Assembly: GCF_900115595.1 (NCBI RefSeq)
Contig: NZ_FOXA01000007.1
Span: 1 to 64,000 of the forward strand
DNA length: 64,000 nt
Direction of reading: 5' to 3'
Source of the DNA: Tranquillimonas alkanivorans
GTDB taxonomy: Bacteria > Pseudomonadota > Alphaproteobacteria > Rhodobacterales > Rhodobacteraceae
The stretch's first letter is position 1. Every line of letters starts with the position of its first letter. A model generated the notes under the pieces. The model worked only from the letters and a program-made list of their open reading frames with translations, searched no databases and was not told the origin of the DNA. Positions 56,738 through 64,000 of this stretch are shown here, in pieces. The position numbers and the translations under genes are program-made.

Positions 56738-57999
56738 CAGCCGGCGACCCTCCGCAGCACGAGCGACGCGTTGGTGCCCCCGAAGCCGAACGAGTTCGAC
56801 AGCGCCACGTCGATCTCGCGCTCACGCTTCGTGTTCGGCGCCAGGTCCAGCTTCGGCTCGATGGCCGGGTTGTCCAGGTTGATCGTCGGCGGCGCCACCT
56901 GATCGCGGATCGCCAGCGTGCAGAAGATCGCCTCGATTGCCCCCGCCGCACCCAGAAGGTGCCCGATCGACGACTTGGTCGACGACATCGTGGCCTTCGA
57001 CGCGGCCTCGCCCATCAGCCGCTCCACCGCGCCCAGCTCGATCGTGTCGGCCATGGTCGAGGTGCCGTGCGCGTTGATGTAGTCCACATCCTCCGGCGTG
57101 ATGCCGGCGCGCTTCAGCGCGGCCTCCATCGAGCGATAGCCGCCGTCGCCGTCCTCGGCCGGTGCGGTGATGTGATAGGCGTCGCCCGACAGGCCATAGC
57201 CGATCACCTCGGCATAGATCTTCGCGCCGCGCGCCACGGCGTGTTCGTATTCCTCGAGCACCACGACCCCCGCGCCCTCGCCCATCACGAAGCCGTCGCG
57301 ATCCTCGTCATAGGGGCGCGAGGCCGCCTGTGGATCGTTGCCGCGCTTCGTCGACAGCGCCTTGCAGGCGTTGAAGCCCGCGACACCAATCTCGGAAATC
57401 GGGCTTTCCGCGCCGCCCGCAATCATCACGTCAGCGTCGCCCCACTGGATCAGCCGCGCCGCGTCGCCGATGGCATGCGCCCCGGTCGAGCAGGCGGTGA
57501 CCACCGCGTGGTTCGGCCCCTTGAAGCCGTAGCGGATCGACACCTGCCCTGAGACGAGGTTGATCAGCGCGCCCGGGATGAAGAACGGCGACACGCGCCG
57601 CGGCCCCTTCTCCTTGATCAGCACGGCGGTCTCGGCGATGGACTGCAAGCCCCCGATGCCCGAGCCGATCATCACGCCGGTGCGCAGGCGGCTCTCCTCG
57701 TCCTCCGGCGTCCAGCCGGCATCCTTCACCGCCTGGTCCGCGGCGGCCATGCCATAGAGGATGAAGTCGTCGACCTTGCGCCGCTCCTTCGCCGCCATCC
57801 AGTCATCGGGGTTGAAGGTCCCGTCGCTGCCGTCGCCCAGAGGCACCTCGCAGGCATAGGTGGTGGCCAGGTGACTGGCGTCGAAACGCTCGATCTGCCC
57901 GGCGCCGGACTTCCCGTCCAGCAGCCGCTTCCACGTCTCCTCGACCCCGCAGGCCAGAGGACTGACCATTCCCAAACCGGTGACAACGACCCGCCGCAT
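56737..57999 (-). CDS. fabF: 3-oxoacyl-[ACP] synthase II
   Basis: 420 residues. FabF condenses malonyl-ACP with acyl-ACP in chain elongation. The active Cys170 is in VVTACSTGAHAIG, and the two His are in YINAHGTST (about 310) and STKSSIGHLLGAAG (about 347). MRRVVVTGLGMVSPLA is the family start. It is preceded by acpP with a 177-base gap that contains a GC hairpin (58105-58136). Confidence 0.97.
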   Translation of the reverse strand: MRRVVVTGLGMVSPLACGVEETWKRLLDGKSGAGQIERFDASHLATTYACEVPLGDGSDGTFNPDDWMAAKERRKVDDFILYGMAAADQAVKDAGWTPEDEESRLRTGVMIGSGIGGLQSIAETAVLIKEKGPRRVSPFFIPGALINLVSGQVSIRYGFKGPNHAVVTACSTGAHAIGDAARLIQWGDADVMIAGGAESPISEIGVAGFNACKALSTKRGNDPQAASRPYDEDRDGFVMGEGAGVVVLEEYEHAVARGAKIYAEVIGYGLSGDAYHITAPAEDGDGGYRSMEAALKRAGITPEDVDYINAHGTSTMADTIELGAVERLMGEAASKATMSSTKSSIGHLLGAAGAIEAIFCTLAIRDQVAPPTINLDNPAIEPKLDLAPNTKREREIDVALSNSFGFGGTNASLVLRRVAG

Positions 58000-58104
58000 G
58001 TGCGCCTCTCGATACTGCTTTTCTGTTGCTGCCCTGATACACGCCCGGGCCCGGGCTGGGAAGAGCGGCGCGGCCGGCCCGGCACGCCCCCGCCGGAAAC
58101 GCAA

Positions 58105-58136
58105 GGGGGCGGCACGCCCCGTGGCACGCCGCCCCC
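58105..58136 (-). terminator. GC hairpin between acpP and fabF
   Basis: GGGGGCGGC (58105-58113) pairs perfectly with GCCGCCCCC (58128-58136). There is no proper T-run (TTGCG follows on the minus strand). It may act as a partial terminator or mRNA-stabilising element that lets acpP be made in excess of fabF. Confidence 0.5.
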
Positions 58137-58176
58137 GCGATTTCCTGCCCGGCCCGCGCGGGCCCGGCCGAAGCCC

Positions 58177-58413
58177 TTACTGCTGGGCTTCCTTGATGAA
58201 CTTCACCGCGTCGCCGAAGGTCTGGATCGTCTCGGCCGCGTCGTCCGGGATCTCGATGCCGAACTCTTCCTCGAAGGCCATGACCAGCTCGACGGTGTCC
58301 AGCGAGTCGGCGCCCAGGTCGTCGATGAACGAGGCGTTCTCGGTCACCTTCTCTTCTTCGACGCCCAGGTGCTCGACGACGATCTTCCTCACGCGATCTG
58401 CGATGTCGCTCAT
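58177..58413 (-). CDS. acpP: Acyl carrier protein
   Basis: 78 residues, acidic, helical. The phosphopantetheine attachment Ser37 is in [15 protein letters not shown]. It carries acyl chains through the Fab enzymes encoded on either side. The N-terminal [17 protein letters not shown] is typical for alphaproteobacteria. It lies between fabG (186 bases upstream, behind a terminator) and fabF. Confidence 0.98.
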   Translation of the reverse strand: MSDIADRVRKIVVEHLGVEEEKVTENASFIDDLGADSLDTVELVMAFEEEFGIEIPDDAAETIQTFGDAVKFIKEAQQ

Positions 58414-58498
58414 GTCTTTTCCTCTTGGTTCCTCGGGGTCCGTTCCCGTTGGTCTTCAGCCCCGCGGGCCACTCGTTCCGTGCCGTTGCGGTCACGTC

Positions 58499-58522
58499 AA
58501 AAGGCCGCCGCATCCGGCGGCC
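58499..58522 (-). terminator. Intrinsic terminator of fabG
   Basis: GGCCGCCG (58515-58522 complement) and CGGCGGCC pair perfectly around GATG and are followed by TTTT on the minus strand. It separates fabD-fabG transcripts from acpP, which therefore needs its own promoter; the TTGACG right after the T-run could be its -35. Confidence 0.82.
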
Positions 58523-58599
58523 CCGTCCGAAAATGTGCGCCGCCTATAGCATATCGCCCGGGCGACGCAAACGCTTTCGAACGCCGTCTCGCGGCGCTC

Positions 58600-59337
58600 T
58601 CAAAGCATCGCCATCCCGCCGTTGACGTGCAGCGTCGCGCCGGTCACGTAACCCGCCTCCGGGCTCGACAGGTACAGCACGGCGGCGGCGATCTCCTGCG
58701 GCGTGCCCATGCGCCCCATCGGCACCTGGCCCAGGATCCCCGCCTTCTGGTCGTCGGTCAGCTTCTCGGTCATCGCCGTCTCGATGAAGCCCGGCGCCAC
58801 CGCGTTGACGGTGATTCCCCGCGTCGCCACCTCATAGGCCAGAGATTTCGACATGCCGATCAGCCCGGCCTTGGCGGCGGCATAGTTGCCCTGGCCCGGG
58901 TTCCCCGTCGCGCCCACGATGGACGAGATGTTGACGATCCGCCCCCAGCGCGCCTTCATCATGCCGCGCAGCACGCCCTTGGAAAGCTTCATCGCCGCCG
59001 TCAGGTTCACGTCGAGCACCGACTGCCATTCCTCGTCCGACATCCGCATGAACAGGTTGTCGCGCGTGATGCCCGCGTTGTTCACCAGGATGTCGACCGA
59101 GCCCATGGCCTCGGCCGCCTTCTTCGGCAGCCCGTCGACCTCTTCCTTTTCGCTCAGGTTGCACGGCAGCACATGCGCCCGCGCGCCCAACTCGCCCGCC
59201 AGCTCCTCGAGCGGCGCCACCCGCGTCCCCGAGAGGCCCACCGTCGCGCCCGCGCCATGCAGCACCCGCGCGATCTCGGCGCCGATCCCGCCCGAGGCGC
59301 CGGTGATCAGCGCAGTCTTCCCCGTCAGATCGAACAT
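58600..59337 (-). CDS. fabG: 3-oxoacyl-[ACP] reductase
   Basis: 245 residues of the SDR family. NADPH site TGASGGIGAEIA (about 12-23), NNAG (about 86), and the catalytic Ser-Tyr-Lys in ISSIVGATGNPGQGNYAAAKAG. The C-terminus GATLHVNGGMAML is standard for FabG. It reduces 3-oxoacyl-ACP in fatty-acid synthesis. A GGAGGAGAG stretch precedes the ATG. It follows fabD with 91 bases that hold repeat copy 4. Confidence 0.97.
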   Translation of the reverse strand: MFDLTGKTALITGASGGIGAEIARVLHGAGATVGLSGTRVAPLEELAGELGARAHVLPCNLSEKEEVDGLPKKAAEAMGSVDILVNNAGITRDNLFMRMSDEEWQSVLDVNLTAAMKLSKGVLRGMMKARWGRIVNISSIVGATGNPGQGNYAAAKAGLIGMSKSLAYEVATRGITVNAVAPGFIETAMTEKLTDDQKAGILGQVPMGRMGTPQEIAAAVLYLSSPEAGYVTGATLHVNGGMAML

Positions 59338-59368
59338 CTCACTCTCCTCCGGGCGCGCCCGCGCCCTA

Positions 59369-59414
59369 ATCTTCGGTCCAGAAATATCCCGGGGGTGCGG
59401 GGGCTGGCCCCCGC
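59369..59414 (+). repeat. Composite intergenic repeat, copy 4
   Basis: TCTTCGGTCC-AG-AAATATCC (59370-59389) and CGGGGG, then a GC hairpin GCGGGGGC/GCCCCCGC (59397-59414). It occupies most of the fabD-fabG gap. Confidence 0.75.
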
Positions 59415-59428
59415 TCCCGCACGCTCCG

Positions 59429-60358
59429 TCAGCCCTTGACGGCGGCCACGTCCTCGGGCGTGCCGACCTGCCGGACCGACGCGCCCTTCTCGATCCGCCG
59501 GATCATGCCCGACAGCGCCTTGCCCGCGCCGACCTCCCAGAAGTCGTCCACGCCCTCGGCCACCATGTAGCCCACGCTCTCGCGCCAGCGCACCGCGCCG
59601 GTCACCTGCTCGACCAGCAGGGTCCGGATGCGGTCCGGGTCGCTCTCGGCGGAGGCGGTGACGTTCGCCACGACCGGCACCTTCGGCGCGGCGATCTCCA
59701 CCTGCGCCAGCGCGTCGGCCATGGTGCGCGCCGCCGGCTCCATCAGGCGGCAGTGGAACGGGGCCGAGACGGGCAGCAGCACCGCCCGCTTCGCGCCGTG
59801 CGCCTTGGCGACCTCCACCGCGCGCTCGACGGCCGACTTCTGCCCCGAGATCACCACCTGCGCCGGGTCGTTGTCGTTGGCCGCCTGGCAGACCTCGCCC
59901 TGCCCGGCCTCCTCGGCCACGGCCCGCGCGCCGTCCAGGTCGAGCCCCAGAAGCGCGGCCATCGCGCCCTCGCCCACCGGCACCGCCGACTGCATCGCCT
60001 GCCCGCGCAGCCGCAGAAGCCGCGCCGTGTCCGCCACGCTCAGCGCGCCGGCCGCGCAGAGCGCCGAGTACTCGCCCAGCGAATGCCCCGCGACGAAGGC
60101 CGCGGTCTCGACGCCGATCCCCTCGGCCTCGAGCGCCCGCATCGACGCCATCGAGGTCGCCATCAGCGCCGGCTGCGCGTTCGCCGTCAGCGTCAGGTCC
60201 TCGGCCGAGCCCTCCCAGATCAACACGGACAGCTTCTCGCCCAGGGCCTCGTCCACCTCGTCGAACACCGCGCGCGCGGCGGGATAGGCCTCGGCCAGCG
60301 CCCGGCCCATGCCGACCGTCTGTGCCCCCTGGCCCGGAAATACGAAAGCCCGGCTCAT
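59429..60358 (-). CDS. fabD: Malonyl-CoA:ACP transacylase
   Basis: 309 residues. FabD loads malonate onto ACP. FVFPGQGAQTVGMG at the N-terminus, the active Ser93 in GHSLGEYSAL, and the partner His in SAPFHCRLM (about 202). The order fabD-fabG-acpP-fabF-mltG is widespread in proteobacteria. The ATG at 60358 starts the family sequence; longer frames upstream have no homology. It is divergent from the b561-YceI gene, 157 bases apart. Confidence 0.97.
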   Translation of the reverse strand: MSRAFVFPGQGAQTVGMGRALAEAYPAARAVFDEVDEALGEKLSVLIWEGSAEDLTLTANAQPALMATSMASMRALEAEGIGVETAAFVAGHSLGEYSALCAAGALSVADTARLLRLRGQAMQSAVPVGEGAMAALLGLDLDGARAVAEEAGQGEVCQAANDNDPAQVVISGQKSAVERAVEVAKAHGAKRAVLLPVSAPFHCRLMEPAARTMADALAQVEIAAPKVPVVANVTASAESDPDRIRTLLVEQVTGAVRWRESVGYMVAEGVDDFWEVGAGKALSGMIRRIEKGASVRQVGTPEDVAAVKG

Positions 60359-60515
60359 CGTCGTCCTCCAACTCTGCTTGGGCACGGGGGATAACGCGGC
60401 GGCCGCCCGCACGCAACGCTCCCTGCATCCATGCACATCCCGGGTGCGGCGGTCGGCATTGCGGCCCGCGCCCGACACCGTAGGTTTCCCGGCGTCCCCC
60501 CAGCGGAGCACGACC

Positions 60516-61739
60516 ATGAGCATGACCGACACCGCCGCAGCCGCCCTCGGCAACACCCGCGCCAGCTATGGCGGCGTGGCCAAGACCTTCCACTGGCTGA
60601 CGGCCCTGCTGATCCTCACGCTGATCCCGCTGGGCCTGGTGGCGCACGAATGGCCCTACGACACCGCCGACCAGCTCGCCGTGAAGGCGCGGCTCTTCTC
60701 GCTGCACAAGACGTTGGGCGTGCTCGCCTTCTTCGTGGCCCTCGGCCGTATCCTCTGGGCGCTGATCCAGCCCCGCCCGCATCCGCTGCACCCCGAACGG
60801 CGGGGCGAGACGCTGCTGGCCGAGATCGTGCACTGGTCGCTCTACGCCGCGATCGTCGTCGTGCCGCTGTCGGGCTGGATCATGCACGCGGCGTCGGAAG
60901 GCTTCGCGCCGATCCTCTGGCCGCTCGGCCAGTCGCTGCCGCTGGTGCCGAAATCCACGATGGTCGAGGCCTATGCCGGCGCCACACACTGGGTCTTCAC
61001 CAAGGTGCTGATCGCCGCGCTGATCCTGCACGTGGCCGGCGCGCTGAAGCACGCGATGGTCGACCGAGACGCCACGCTCGCCCGAATGCTGCCCGGACGG
61101 ACGCCGGCGCAGGCCCGCGCGCCCGAACTCGGACATGCCCCCGCCGCCATCGCCGCCGCCGCCATCTACGCCCTGGGCTTCGGCGCCGCCTACGCCCTCG
61201 TCGGGCCCGAGCCCCAGGCCCGCGCCACCCCCGAACTTGCCGCCGCGCAAACCGGCAACTGGACCGTGCAGGAGGGCACGCTCGGCATCCAGGTCCGCCA
61301 GTTCGGCAACACAGTCGAGGGCAGCTTCGCCGACTGGACCGCCGACATCGCCTTCGCCGAAGAGCCCACCGATGGCCGCCACGGAGACGTCACCGTGCAG
61401 GTCGCCATTCCCAGCCTGACGCTGGGCTCGGTCACCTCGCAGGCGCTCGGCGCCGACTACTTCGCCGCCGAAGAGCACCCGACAGCCACCTTCCAGGCCG
61501 AGATCCTGCCGGCCGAGACCGGCTACGTCGCCGAGGGCACCCTCGCCCTGCGCGGCGCAACCGTGCCGGTGACGCTGCCCTTCACGCTCGATCTCGACGG
61601 CGACACCGCCACCATGTCCGGCGCCACCACACTCGACCGCCGCAACTTCGACATCGGCGCTGGTCAGACAGACCCCGACACGCTCGCCTTCGGCGTCGAC
61701 GTCACGGTCGATCTGACCGCCCAACGCGCCACCGACTGA
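60516..61739 (+). CDS. Cytochrome b561-YceI fusion protein
   Basis: 407 residues. Residues 1-185 form a four-helix cytochrome b561 domain; haem-ligand His candidates are in VAKTFHWLTA, FSLHKTLG, IVHWSLY and GATHWVF/ILHVAGALKH. A further membrane segment (about 208-228) leads to a periplasmic YceI-like lipocalin domain (~235-405: NWTVQEGTLGIQVRQFGNTVEGSF and ATTLDRRNFDIG). YceI proteins bind isoprenoid lipids such as quinones, so the fusion may pass electrons between quinone and periplasm. GGAG lies 7 bases before the ATG at 60516. A second YceI gene lies 630 bases further on. Confidence 0.92.
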   Translation: MSMTDTAAAALGNTRASYGGVAKTFHWLTALLILTLIPLGLVAHEWPYDTADQLAVKARLFSLHKTLGVLAFFVALGRILWALIQPRPHPLHPERRGETLLAEIVHWSLYAAIVVVPLSGWIMHAASEGFAPILWPLGQSLPLVPKSTMVEAYAGATHWVFTKVLIAALILHVAGALKHAMVDRDATLARMLPGRTPAQARAPELGHAPAAIAAAAIYALGFGAAYALVGPEPQARATPELAAAQTGNWTVQEGTLGIQVRQFGNTVEGSFADWTADIAFAEEPTDGRHGDVTVQVAIPSLTLGSVTSQALGADYFAAEEHPTATFQAEILPAETGYVAEGTLALRGATVPVTLPFTLDLDGDTATMSGATTLDRRNFDIGAGQTDPDTLAFGVDVTVDLTAQRATD

Positions 61740-61743
61740 CACA

Positions 61744-61798
61744 GCAGATTTTCGTCGAAAATCTGCCGGCCACGAATTTCCGTCGAAAATTCGTGGCC
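61744..61798. repeat. Two palindromes, TTTTCG family
   Basis: GCAGATTTTCG (61744-61754), T, CGAAAATCTGC (61756-61766) is perfect. GGCCACGAATTTCCG (61768-61782), T, CGAAAATTCGTGGCC (61784-61798) has one mismatch. The arms differ but base pairing is kept. They follow the b561-YceI stop by 4 bases. Confidence 0.75.
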
Positions 61799-61930
61799 TT
61801 CGTGCGCGCGTCCGGTCGTGCTACGCTTTCGTCATTCGGTGCACCGCACCACAAGGCATTTTCATCCGGCCGCAACCCGCGTCCCGCGCGGTCGCCGCCG
61901 ACGACCCGACCATTTGACAAAGGCCGCGAC

Positions 61931-62290
61931 ATGAAGCACGTCCCCGCCGCCCTCCTCTTCCTCTCCGCCACGCTGCCCGCGCCCAGCCGCGCGATCCACG
62001 CCGACGCCGAGGCGGACATTCCCGCCGGCGCGTTCACCACGCACTACCGCTGCCAGGCCGCCGCGCGAGACGGCTTTCTCTCCCGCGACCGCGCAGCCCT
62101 GTGTTCGGCCGCCTTCCTGCGCGTGAAGCTGCATTTCGTGGCGGACGTCGCTCCGGAACTCTTCTCCACTCTTCCCCCGAAGGCCCGCGCCGCCGCCAGC
62201 CGCACGGGCTACCTCGCCTTCAAGGACTGGGAAGCCGACAACCCCGAGGCCGCGCACCGCCTCTCCCAGGGCCCCGCCACCGCTCTCTGA
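61931..62290 (+). CDS. Small secreted protein of unknown family
   Basis: 119 residues with a signal peptide (MKHVPAALLFLSATLPAPSRA). The mature part is about 98 residues and has two cysteines, in HYRCQAAARDGF and DRAALCSAAF, possibly disulphide bonded. It is mostly helical by composition (many Ala, Arg). AAAGG lies 7 bases before the ATG. It lies between the two YceI-type genes. I do not recognise a family. Confidence 0.65.
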   Translation: MKHVPAALLFLSATLPAPSRAIHADAEADIPAGAFTTHYRCQAAARDGFLSRDRAALCSAAFLRVKLHFVADVAPELFSTLPPKARAAASRTGYLAFKDWEADNPEAAHRLSQGPATAL

Positions 62291-62303
62291 TACCGCCGCA
62301 CGG

Positions 62304-62334
62304 AAAAAGGGCCGCCGGATCGCCCCGACGGCCC
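62304..62334 (-). terminator. Intrinsic terminator of the YceI gene
   Basis: On the minus strand GGGCCGTCGG and CCGGCGGCCC pair with one G-T wobble around a 6-base loop, followed by TTTTT (complement of 62304-62308). Confidence 0.82.
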
Positions 62335-62369
62335 CTGAACTCTTACTGCCTGATACCGTTACACGCGGC

Positions 62370-62960
62370 TCAGCTTTCCTGCGCGTCCGCTTGCATCGCC
62401 TCGATCGAGATCATCACCTCGACCTCGTCGCTGACATACGGCGCGAAGGCGCCCAGCCCGTAATCCGAACGCACCAGCGTGGTGGTGGCGTCGAACCCGG
62501 CCCAGGGCTTGCCCTCCATCGGGTGCTCGCCCGCCTGGTTCAGCTTGGCGTCCAGCACCACTTCCTGCGTCGTGCCGTTCAGCGTCAGATCGCCGGTGAT
62601 CAGCGCCGTGTCCTCGCCCGTCACCTCGATGCCGGTCGAGGTGAAGGTCACCATCTCGTCCTCGGCAGCGTCGAAGAAGTCGCCCGACATGAAGTGCTCG
62701 AACCGCGCTTCCCAGCCGGTCAGCATCGAGCGGACGGGGAACGCCACCTCGACCGATGAATTGGCCGGGTCTTCCTGGTCGAACTGGATGTCGCCCTCGA
62801 AACCCGAGAACATGCCGTAGCTGGTCGAGAAGCCCAGGTGGTTGTAGGTGAACACGATCTGGCTGTGGCTCGGGTCCAGATCGTAGGCCACGGGCTCGGC
62901 GATCGCGGCGGTGGACAGGACGGTGCCGGCCAGAAGCGCGGCGGCGAAGGTGGTCTTCAT
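62370..62960 (-). CDS. YceI-family periplasmic protein
   Basis: 196 residues: signal peptide (MKTTFAAALLAGTVLSTAAIA) and a YceI lipocalin barrel. Typical elements are YDLDPSHSQIVFTYNHLGFS, FSGFEGDIQFD, HFMSGDFFDAAEDEMVTFTST and VRSDYGLGAFAPYVSDEVEVMISIEA. Members bind long isoprenoid chains such as quinone precursors. Its sequence is only distantly like the YceI half of the b561 fusion. Start 62960 gives the signal peptide. Confidence 0.93.
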   Translation of the reverse strand: MKTTFAAALLAGTVLSTAAIAEPVAYDLDPSHSQIVFTYNHLGFSTSYGMFSGFEGDIQFDQEDPANSSVEVAFPVRSMLTGWEARFEHFMSGDFFDAAEDEMVTFTSTGIEVTGEDTALITGDLTLNGTTQEVVLDAKLNQAGEHPMEGKPWAGFDATTTLVRSDYGLGAFAPYVSDEVEVMISIEAMQADAQES

Positions 62961-63074
62961 GGGTCGTCTCCTGACGGTGTCTTTCGATGACCCGAAGATG
63001 CCGCGTCGCGGCGCGCGAACAACCGGCGCGGAACAACAGCCCCTGTGCGCCCCCGCGCAGAGCCGTCCGCCCGG

Positions 63075-63102
63075 TTGCATCGCCGCGCGGTCCGTGTATA
63101 AG
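63075..63102 (+). promoter_or_regulatory. Probable rpsF-rpsR-rplI promoter
   Basis: TTGCAT (63075-63080) and TATAAG (63097-63102) are 16 bases apart, about 103 bases before the rpsF ATG, leaving a ~95-base leader. The rest of the 62961-63205 gap has no gene. Confidence 0.6.
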
Positions 63103-63205
63103 GCCGCATCCTTCCGCACGGTATGAAACCGGCGCAGCCTCTCGTGGACGGGCGCGGAAGGGGTTCCCGTCCTTTGAAGTGCGCCCGCAATGATACGGAG
63201 AGCAC

Positions 63206-63559
63206 ATGCCGCTTTACGAGCATGTCATGATCGCGCGTCAGGACCTGTCCAACGCGCAGGCCGAAAGCCTCGTCGAACACTTCTCGACCGTACTCAGCGA
63301 CAACGGCGGCAAGGTCGTCGACAACGAGTACTGGGGCGTCAAGACGATGGCCTACAAGATCAACAAGAACCGCAAGGGCCACTACGCCTTCCTGCGCACC
63401 GACGCCCCGGCGCCGGCCGTCCAGGAGATGGAGCGCCTGATGCGGCTGCACGACGACGTGATGCGCGTGCTGACCATCAAGGTCGACGCGCACGAGGAAG
63501 GCCCCTCGATCCAGATGCAGAAGCGCGACGAACGCGACGGCCGTCGCGACCGCCGCTGA
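63206..63559 (+). CDS. rpsF: 30S ribosomal protein S6
   Basis: 117 residues. S6 begins MPLYEHVMIARQDLSNAQAESLVEHF and has VVDNEYWGVKTMAYKINKNRKGHY (split for length) in the middle, ending in an Arg-rich tail. It binds S18 in the 30S platform. GGAGAG lies 5 bases before the ATG. It starts the rpsF-rpsR-rplI operon. Confidence 0.97.
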   Translation: MPLYEHVMIARQDLSNAQAESLVEHFSTVLSDNGGKVVDNEYWGVKTMAYKINKNRKGHYAFLRTDAPAPAVQEMERLMRLHDDVMRVLTIKVDAHEEGPSIQMQKRDERDGRRDRR

Positions 63560-63577
63560 TTTAAAGGAGCACACGTC

Positions 63578-63805
63578 ATGGCCGCAAAACCGTTTTTCCG
63601 CCGCCGCAAGGTCTGCCCGTTCTCGGGCGACAACGCGCCGAAGATCGACTACAAGGACACCAAGCTGCTGCAGCGCTACATCTCCGAGCGCGGCAAGATC
63701 GTGCCTTCGCGCATTACCGCGGTGTCCTCCAAGAAGCAGCGTGAACTGGCCCGCGCGATCAAGCGCGCCCGCTTCCTCGCCCTGCTCCCCTACGCCGTGA
63801 AGTAA
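63578..63805 (+). CDS. rpsR: 30S ribosomal protein S18
   Basis: 75 residues. [22 protein letters not shown] and [32 protein letters not shown] are S18 hallmarks. It is encoded 18 bases after rpsF with a strong AAGGAG site, and partners S6 in the ribosome. A CPFSG cysteine is present; a zinc site as in some bacteria is not complete. Confidence 0.97.
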   Translation: MAAKPFFRRRKVCPFSGDNAPKIDYKDTKLLQRYISERGKIVPSRITAVSSKKQRELARAIKRARFLALLPYAVK

Positions 63806-63815
63806 GGAGAGAGAC

Positions 63816-64000
63816 ATGCAAGTCATTCTGCTCGAACGCGTGGCGAAGCTGGGCCAGATGGGCGACGTCGTCTCCGTCAAGGAAGGCTACGCGCGCAACT
63901 TCCTGCTGCCGCAGAAGAAGGCCCTGTGGGCCTCCGACGCCAACGTGAAGGCCTTCGAGGCCCAGAAGGCCGACCTCGAGGCGAAGAACGCCGAGACCAA
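63816..64000 (+). CDS. rplI: 50S ribosomal protein L9 (partial, cut by window end)
   Basis: The first 61 codons of L9: [37 protein letters not shown], then the start of the connecting helix ([15 protein letters not shown]). L9 binds 23S rRNA helix 76 and reaches toward the neighbouring ribosome. It starts 10 bases after rpsR with GGAGAG. The C-terminal domain lies beyond the window. Confidence 0.95.
   Translation, partial: MQVILLERVAKLGQMGDVVSVKEGYARNFLLPQKKALWASDANVKAFEAQKADLEAKNAET

Noticed and set aside
58415-58440. LexA-type GTTC-N7-GTTC box upstream of acpP
   Set aside because: Two GTTC words are 10 bases apart, not 7, so the alphaproteobacterial LexA spacing is not met.

Overview
The window reads as a chromosomal segment of a GC-rich alphaproteobacterium of the order Rhodobacterales (Roseobacter/Paracoccus relatives). 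This rests on gene content: a ctrA-sciP cell-cycle pair, usg next to gyrA, DUF4167 and DUF1499 proteins, the lptF-lptG-lptD-surA-pdxA-rsmA string, TrmFO and a GluQRS, together with strong G/C preference at third codon positions. It is almost entirely core genome. I saw no tRNA, rRNA, CRISPR array, insertion sequence, integrase or phage module.

Layout. 1-5.4 kb: a small Pmp3-type membrane protein overlapping a DUF4112 gene, ndk, an ABC-F ATPase, LysE and MarC membrane proteins and a membrane-anchored aspartic protease. 5.4-8.5 kb: a chemoreceptor ending in a CheR-type tether, plus a separate secreted Cache-like protein upstream of it. 8.6-18.1 kb: holC and pepA on the minus strand, divergent from lptF-lptG-lptD-surA-pdxA-rsmA. 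All junctions from lptF to pdxA overlap by 1-4 bases, so outer-membrane biogenesis genes are translationally coupled. 18.4-25.2 kb: DUF4167, prmC-prfA (release factor 1 and its methylase), small secreted or anchored proteins, agmatinase, an M20 amidohydrolase and MazG. 25.2-29.2 kb: an iron-type periplasmic binding protein behind an IscR-like operator, converging on a three-gene permease/permease/ATPase operon that has no binding protein. 29.3-31.4 kb: two exported proteins sharing a C-terminal tail, then rplM-rpsI.

31.7-35.7 kb: speD, a 2H phosphoesterase coupled to speE, a phospholipase D-like protein and usg. 35.9-43.3 kb: gyrA, a LysR regulator, trmFO, gluQRS, hisI, an IscU-like scaffold and a 38-residue membrane peptide. 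43.4-50.2 kb: ligA-recG, sciP-ctrA and mnmA. 50.4-55.1 kb: a double PRC-barrel acidic protein, an alpha/beta hydrolase, an MltB-like transglycosylase, a hemolysin III protein and an L,D-transpeptidase. 55.6-60.4 kb: the fatty-acid cluster fabD-fabG-acpP-fabF followed by mltG (minus strand). 60.5-64 kb: a cytochrome b561-YceI fusion, a small secreted protein, a second YceI protein and rpsF-rpsR-rplI (rplI cut by the window edge).

The most unusual signals are not single genes. One is a composite dispersed repeat, made of an 18-position conserved motif plus a GC hairpin, present in four intergenic copies. Another is a second palindrome family built around TTTTCGTCGAAAA. Others are the tail-sharing exported pair at 29.3-30.35 kb, the split sensor/chemoreceptor pair, the IscR-like operator between an iron binding protein's -35 and -10, and a perfect CtrA-type site inside the Pmp3 gene. 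I found no large undescribed multi-gene defence or biosynthetic system; these are candidates on a smaller scale.
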